Assembly: GCF_040115645.1 (NCBI RefSeq)
Contig: NC_089559.1
Coordinates: 496,001 to 560,000 of the forward strand
Source: Euwallacea fornicatus
Lineage: Eukaryota > Arthropoda > Insecta > Coleoptera > Curculionidae
DNA: 64,000 bases
Reading direction: 5' to 3'
A program made the position numbers and the translations under genes. The notes beneath the pieces were generated by a model, which was given only the letters and a program-made list of their open reading frames with translations, was not told the origin of the DNA and searched no databases. Below, piece after piece: positions 57,938-64,000 of this stretch (positions are counted from its first letter, which is position 1; each line of letters starts with the position of its first letter).

Positions 57938-59200
57938 ACGTGCCGACGAACTTTCAGGGGATCTAGAGCTGACGAAAACGAGTATTTAGAGCGGAAGAAG
58001 CTAGATCCGAAATCGCTTCGTTGGCGAGATACGGGGCGGTCAACTGTTAATATATATATATACAAAGGTCTGTACAAAATTCTACCACAGATTTCTGAGG
58101 TCAAAACACGACGATTCAACCCAATTTACCTTAGTCCAAAAGTGGACGGTCTTCGAAATACGGGGCGTCAAAGTGAAAACAAAAAAAAGCAAAAAAATTG
58201 ATTTCTTGGTTGGTAACGCTGCTGTCTACACAGAATGTCGTATCGGGCGGTTTTTGGGGATAAGAAATCAGAATCCGTTTACATTTTCGATGCACAATAT
58301 AGAGGGCGTTGTCAGCGCTCGATGAACCAAGATTACCAACCAACAAATGAATCTTTTTGCTTTTTTTCCTTTTCACTTTGACGCCCTGTATTTCGAAGAC
58401 CGTCCACTTTTGGACTAAGGTAAATTGGGTTGAATCGTCGTGTTTTGACCTCAGAAATCTGTGGTAGAATTTTGTACAGACCTTTTAGAGACACCCTGTA
58501 TATATAATGTTATTAATAAACGACGTAAATTTGTTAAGAAGCACTTATCATCTGTTTTCTATCTACTTTATGTTGATTTGTGTGAATTCACATCAAACAC
58601 TAGATTATAGTACATTTTGTTATCACATGAGCGTTTTGTTTCTCCTAGTCGGGATCTTTGATTTGCGGACAATTCACTGGACAAAACAACGTTTGTCTCC
58701 ATATCCTCCATCTCTATCAGAACAAAATAAAATTAACTTCTCCTACACAATTTTAAAAAATCGCACTCGGAGACTTATGCCGGTTGTTCGGCAGGCGCAT
58801 GAGTGTGAAGTCATTTTCCTTTATCTCGGAAACAGCTACCCGAGTAAACATTAAAAGGCCCTTTTTTTTATCGAGAATTAACGGAGTATTATGGAAGGAA
58901 TATTCGAATTGAAACAGCCCAGTGGCGCGCCATTTTTTTTTATGGGAAACGTCCCATCGAACGGCGGCACTGACGCCGATGGAGCAAATGGAAACGCTCT
59001 GCCCACCAAGGAACGTGCGAACATATCGCGTTGTGGCGCGTCCCAAATTTTACGTGCGTGTCCCAAAACCGATTATGAAATAGTAAAAAAACAATTAACA
59101 CCCCGTATCTCGAAAATTGGGCAATTTCAGGCCTAACTTTATTCGTTCTAAATGCTGGTTTTTATGAGTTCTACATCCCCTGAAAGTTCGTCGGTATGCT
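57938..59200. mobile_element. Pair of inverted arms surrounding younger repeats
   Basis: Left arm 57938-58050 and right arm 59090-59200 are inverted copies (GACGAACTTTCAGGGGATcTAGA; CGAGATACGGGGtG). The space between holds the hairpin at 58064-58485 and about 600 bp of unclassified sequence. Confidence 0.55.
58064..58485. mobile_element. Hairpin element with 116-bp arms, one mismatch
   Basis: Left arm 58064-58179 and right arm 58370-58485 are reverse complements with a single difference (CGGGGC against CAGGGC). Complementarity continues more weakly toward the centre, leaving a loop near 100-190 bases. The right side ends AGACACCCTG plus TATATA; the matching left terminus seems lost. No coding sequence. 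Confidence 0.85.
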
Positions 59201-59454
59201 TGTAAAACATCTCGTGCATAGTTCGGGTTGCGCAGAATGGGACACAGAAATGAACTGCGGACTCGTATAAAGACACCAGCAGCACGTGAAAAATAATCTG
59301 AGGGTTAATTAAAAAAAAAAAAAAAAAAAAAAATATTAAAAAAGTCTCATTTACTTGCAATTTAATTTGCACCGTTTGTAGGTGAAATTCTCGCTGGGTC
59401 GGAATCTTTTTAGATAGGCCCCAATTTGCCACGTATACATACACATATGTGTGT

Positions 59455-60372
59455 ACAGCGTGATTCTTTGCGAATGGGACGTGGCAACATTCGAAATAGG
59501 GGACATCAATAAATGACCATTGAATCCAACATTGCTAATACCAATGTTTCGTGTTTCCGGAACTGCAGGGTGATAAGGGTAAAAAAGTTTTTTTCACAAT
59601 TCAAAATTTTTCTAATTTTTTTTTTTTCATCTCTTAATAACTCTTTGCGCTTTCGAATCATCAATACCGAAGTTCCTATACTTAGATTTTGTAAGAGGCG
59701 AAGTAAGAATTTTGATTTAGTTTTCACGTAGGTCCTAGAGGGCGCCAGCTACAACCTACCGCTTCAAAATTTTCGGTCACAATTTTTATAAGCGCGACTA
59801 AGGTTAAATTCTACTCAATGTAACTGAAGGTAAAAAAGACTTATCTTTCATTAGTTAATGGCTTTCGATTTTTTTAAGATTGGAATATAAAATATTTTAA
59901 TTAATTAAATGTTTAAAATTTATTAAATATTTCAAATAGTTTACCGCGAACCCCCTTATGAATATAAATCCGGTAGACGAGGGGAAGTGTCGAGATTAAA
60001 CGAAAATTTTTTTTTTTAGCAAAAATAATTCATTATATTGGATAGAATTCGGCCTTAGTTGCACTCGTAAAAAACTATTACCACATATACTGAAACAGCG
60101 GGTTGTAACTAGCGTCCTGTAAAAGCTACGTAAAAATTGGATCAACATTCTTACTGCTGACCTTACAAAACTGAAGTATACCAATTTTGGTGTTGATGCT
60201 ATGAAAACACAAAAAGTTATTAAAACATTTTACAATGAAATTTCAACTTTAGTCACCCTGTAATTCTGAACAAGCAACATTCGTCTAAGATATGTTAGGT
60301 CCAATCATCACATTTTGGTGTCCCCTATCTTGGGTTTTGCCATGTTCCATTTTCAATGGATCACTAGGTATA
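59455..60372. mobile_element. Foldback element with arms of about 330 bp
   Basis: Left arm 59455-59790 and right arm 60040-60372 share inverted blocks: ATAGGGGACAtCA, GAATGTTgCTTG-like, CAGGGTGAtaA, GTAAGAATtTTGAT. CAGGGTGATAAGG at 59572 and GTCACCCTG ending 60262 lie inside the arms. No coding sequence. Confidence 0.65.
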
Positions 60373-60375
60373 TAG

Positions 60376-62611
60376 GATGTAACATATGAAGATATTTCAG
60401 GAGATTTTGCAAATTTTTTTCTCATATTTTGCAATTTTTGTCACATACGTCTTAAGATAAATTTTCGAACTTTCGTGCATTTAATGTTTTTAAGATCCTC
60501 TACAGCAAAACGTCAAATTCGCCGATAGCCTGACACGGGGAGTTATAGCGTTTTGAGTCGGATACTATTTTATGCTTTGTATCTTCTTTGGATCACCCTG
60601 TATAAATTCTGTTACCAAGTAATGTTCGTTTTTCACTTTTTTAACGTTTACTTTCACCGATTTCACAGAATTTGCCAAAATATTTACGAACGCACATCAA
60701 AAAATTCTAACCAACATATTTGGGTCCGAGTTTCGACCATTTTCATGCTTTTTCTTCTATTTTGGAAGTTTTGCATAAGGTGATCCTTCTTGTAAAGCAT
60801 TTTCGAATTGTCACAAAATTCGAGAAAAAATGTGAAATTTCGCAACTCTGCATATCGAAAATGATGCGTTTGTGACCGTGGGTCTGTTGGAATGTTTAAA
60901 ATTATTTTGCAGAGGACCATCGCCGCCTGAAATACCGCCATGATGGTATGTCCCATCCTTTGTATGGTGGAAATTAAAAATTTTTTTAAAACGATTGGTA
61001 AAGACTAATGATCATTATTTTCCGTTTATGAATCATTTCAGGGATAAACTGATATTCGATTTTTGAACTAAATTAATTTTAAATAAGTCACTTAATATGT
61101 ATTTTTAGTACAAACAAAGCCATTTTTCAATGGCGTCTGAAAAAGCAATCAAGTTTTGCTTCGGATAATTCTAACAATAACTTTAAAATGCTACATTGCA
61201 GCGTTTCGATCACAAACCAAAAACGAAGCGCCACTGGTTTTTGATTCGTGTTATAAGTGGACACTCGATGACCATCTCAGTTATTTTCCTCCCTTTTAGA
61301 TTTAAAAGAGAGGTATTCAGTGACGTCCCCGAAAATCAAGATTTTTTTTGCCTGCAACCGATTAACCTCAACGCTCGGACATTTATAATTTCCGTTACCG
61401 AAATGGGCAATGGAAAATTCAGCGACTACGGAATGGTGTCGTGGTTAACATCGTGTTACCTCTTTCTTTAACACGATACAGTTGCAGTTGATTATGTAAC
61501 GCAGCATTCGAGAGGTGGCATGACATCAAAACGACGTAACACGGCATCTTCGCACGGCGAAGATTTACAATTCTGACGTCATTTCATGCGATTGCGTTCC
61601 AAATTTAAAAAGAGTTGTTCGGCGATTAAGGTAGTTTTTTTGGGAAATCGAGTTAGGGCGATATATGAATTTTCTGATGAGGTATTATCGCAAAACGGAA
61701 CTTAGGGCCATAAAATTTCAATTTAAAAAGTAATGAAACTAAAGGGTATGTATGCATAAAATTAAAGCCTTTTCCCGATGAGGCATTAAATTTACAATTC
61801 GGTTTCATTCCGAATTGGAGTTCTATTTTTAATTTTCTGGTTGTTTACTATTTGCATTTAGTTTCGAAGTCGGGAAATAATTTAAAAAGCGAACTAAAGA
61901 CTGATTTTGTTGTTTAATTAAAAACTCAGCAAATAATTGATCTTCTTACTGAAACGTTCGAAAGCAAAGAGAAATATCTGGTAACACAGGGCTTTTGTAC
62001 TGGTATTGGTTAATGAAGTGTTAACACGCCTTTCAGTTGTAAAACGCTATTTAAATGGTTTTTATTGTCTGTGTACACATATTATAAACAGCTAAAGATT
62101 TAACTACAAACATGGGAACTCCGCGCGGCATTGAACATTTCAGCTTAAGAATTCTCATTTAGACGTTTTGTTTAATTGTCAGATTATTCTGGCATTTTTC
62201 CAAATTTACAAAACATCTGCAACAAAGTCCATTGAAACTTCATGCATTAGAATTGAGATAAGTATAAAGGGGCCTTGTCAGGGAGCGCCACTGCTCACTG
62301 AATAATCACCCTTCTCCATTGTGTTTTATGCAAATCGAGGAATCTAAATAGGCGACAAACGTATGAAACAATAGTTTACACAAATTTATCAAGATTAAAT
62401 CTTAATCCGTGAAATTTGCATCGGGTCGAACCCGGGCGCTGCGAAATAGCATAATAATTGGTTATCCGGGCTTGTTTTGCATAGATATAAGGCGAGAGTC
62501 CCCCTCTTTTCCCTCCCATGCCTTATTTCACTTTCATGATTTTTACGTTAAAATCATTCGAAATGAAAGTTTTTAAATATCGAACGTAGCTGCCTCACCG
62601 TTTGAATGCAG
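60376..62611. other. Intergenic or intronic, no gene recognised
   Basis: Contains a solo element end (GGATCACCCTGTA near 60592) and an AT-rich interior. Open frames lack family resemblance. Confidence 0.35.
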
Positions 62612-62675
62612 ATAGGCAACACTTTGACGTCGCCTCGACCGACGACGTTCCAAATATCGACTTCGGTTCGGTGCA
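62612..62675 (+). CDS. Candidate internal exon of an unrecognised gene
   Basis: A 64-base block between TGAATGCAG and GTAAGT, open as RQHFDVASTDDVPNIDFGSV with two bases left at each side. The composition is more protein-like than its surroundings, and a possible continuation starts after CTTTCAG at 63459. No family recognised. Confidence 0.3.
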
Positions 62676-64000
62676 GTAAGTTGGTTGCGACCGGCGAATG
62701 CCAAAAGTGTTACGCTTTGAAATTTTTATCAATTTTTCGAAATCTCCTGACGCGACCGCACTGTTATGCCATTAAACGTGGCAGCATTTTGTGGATACAT
62801 AGCAGATACGCACTCTCAAATTCTTTAAAAAACAGCGACGTACTTCTGAGGAATTTTCACATTTTTCGATTGAAATTTCCTTCAAGCCCTCGTGGGGGAC
62901 TTTGGCCGTCGTTACGTCCCTTAAAAACACGGATGTTGCAGGCAAATACCTAAATTTTCAAATTCGATAAAAATCTGTGAAGTATCTCGATTCTGACGAA
63001 GTAAAGGAATTTTCAAAAAATAAAACGCAGAGATTTTGTTAGTTGATTATTCGAACTTTCTTTTTTCCCTTGATGAGACAACTCTGGATTACCGAATTGC
63101 ATTTTCACGCGGCGGATTTTATAAATGCATTTTCAGCATCTTAAATATACGAAAGGCAGTAGCGCCGATGCTCGCACGGCGCGTTCAGGGACGGAGACAT
63201 TGTACGTTTTAATTTTCACGCATTCCTTTTAATTTCCTCATCGAGCAACACTTGTACGTTTATCCCATTACCAAGCGTCGCACCTTGCCGATAAATGTGC
63301 GGGCCCTCAAATCATTCAAAAATCAGTGGCGCACCTTGTTTTCAAAAGTTTCCGGAAATTAAAAAATAGTTAAACACTCAAATTTATGAGTTGATTTTTT
63401 AAACGTGCCTCATTCCGTTGATTGCACCGCACTAGTTTTGTCGAATTGCACTTTCAGGGGTCAGATTTCAAGAGATTCCAAGAATTTTTCAATAACGGCA
63501 AACTGAGATTTTCCCCTTGGATTTTGGGACGCCACGCAGGATCGTTCCCCTCGTGGAGCGACTCTGACTGCTCTAATTTCACTTATGGCTGGAGAATTCT
63601 CTACACAAATTCTTCAAGAGAGTTCCGATTTTACAAAAGCGAGTGCCGTAGCTCGGTTCTTAACATCTTCAGAAATATTCGAAGTGACTGATTCAGACCC
63701 GTCCATTTCTGGCAGTTTATTTTTCCACGACAAACAGATTTTACAGACAGATTTTTAACGTTTTAACAGAAACAAAAACGAGTAGCGATTACCACCTTCC
63801 TCGGGACTTCCCCCGAGGAAATTGGCACGTTTTGTAATTAATTTTCTTATTCGGTGTTCATCAATTTCCTGAAAAATCTAAACCTTAATGTCGGCTATCT
63901 CCTAATGAGCAAACGAAACTACATTATAAGAGAAAAAGGGCATCGTTTGCAACTTTAAGCCTGCGAGATTAAAACTCAGAAAAAGTCGTTTATCATTAAA
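62676..64000. other. No gene recognised
   Basis: Nothing certain. CAGTGGCGCACC occurs at 63324. Confidence 0.3.

Noticed and set aside
62416..62445. GGGTCGAACCCGGG resembling a tRNA B box
   Set aside because: No matching A box, no cloverleaf stems around it.

Overview
The window looks like animal nuclear DNA, most probably from an insect. It is AT-rich, has long introns bounded by GT/AG, and is littered with decayed Tc1/mariner-type transposons. The two recognisable genes are an insect-type novel protein kinase C and a pickpocket (DEG/ENaC) channel. The order of insect is not settled by the sequence; the density of CAGGG-ended, TA-flanked elements would fit a beetle, but that is only an impression. 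I saw no rRNA, tRNA, CRISPR array or bacterial operon structure.

Two host genes are solid and they converge. (1) Pkcdelta on the + strand: eight exons from 4121 to 28523 encode the second half of the C1B zinc domain, a variable hinge, a complete kinase domain, and the C-terminal turn and hydrophobic motifs. The 5' part (C2-like domain, C1A, first half of C1B) lies upstream of the window. (2) A pickpocket-family sodium channel on the - strand: eleven exons from 41612 down to 29937 give one continuous 540-residue frame with every splice phase matching, so the coding region appears complete. The two stop codons are 1.4 kb apart. Between them lies an unusual three-unit tandem repeat in which the core of the middle unit is the exact reverse complement of the core of the first.

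Most of the rest is transposon debris inside the long introns and the right-hand intergenic region. It includes Tc1-like DD34E relics (8690-9640, 12994-14412, 19738-20760, 31439-32873, 43960-44527, 46318-46900), a mariner DD34D relic (48890-49215), pieces of DUF4817-type mariner-like transposases (in 7141-8403, 18680-19201, 37223-37640, 38841-39605, 42379-43459, 47567-47943), a PIF/Harbinger relic broken up by later insertions (44528-47345), a non-LTR reverse transcriptase fragment (9914-10400), a probable jockey-like LINE 3' fragment (38054-38530), short MITEs, and at least seven foldback elements with long inverted arms (17208-18266, 18440-19365, 25508-26462, 42379-43459, 49316-49806, 58064-58485, 59455-60372).

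The right third (49.8-64 kb) holds no gene I can name. It does contain a few short open stretches that look like exons of one or more unrecognised genes (56.9-57.9 kb on +, 57.2-57.4 kb on -, 62.6 kb on +), which I list at low confidence. The most unusual structures are the flipped-core tandem hairpin at 29.5-29.77 kb, the almost perfect 116-bp-arm hairpin at 58.06-58.49 kb, and the repeated pattern of one inverted-repeat element lying at the dyad centre of another.
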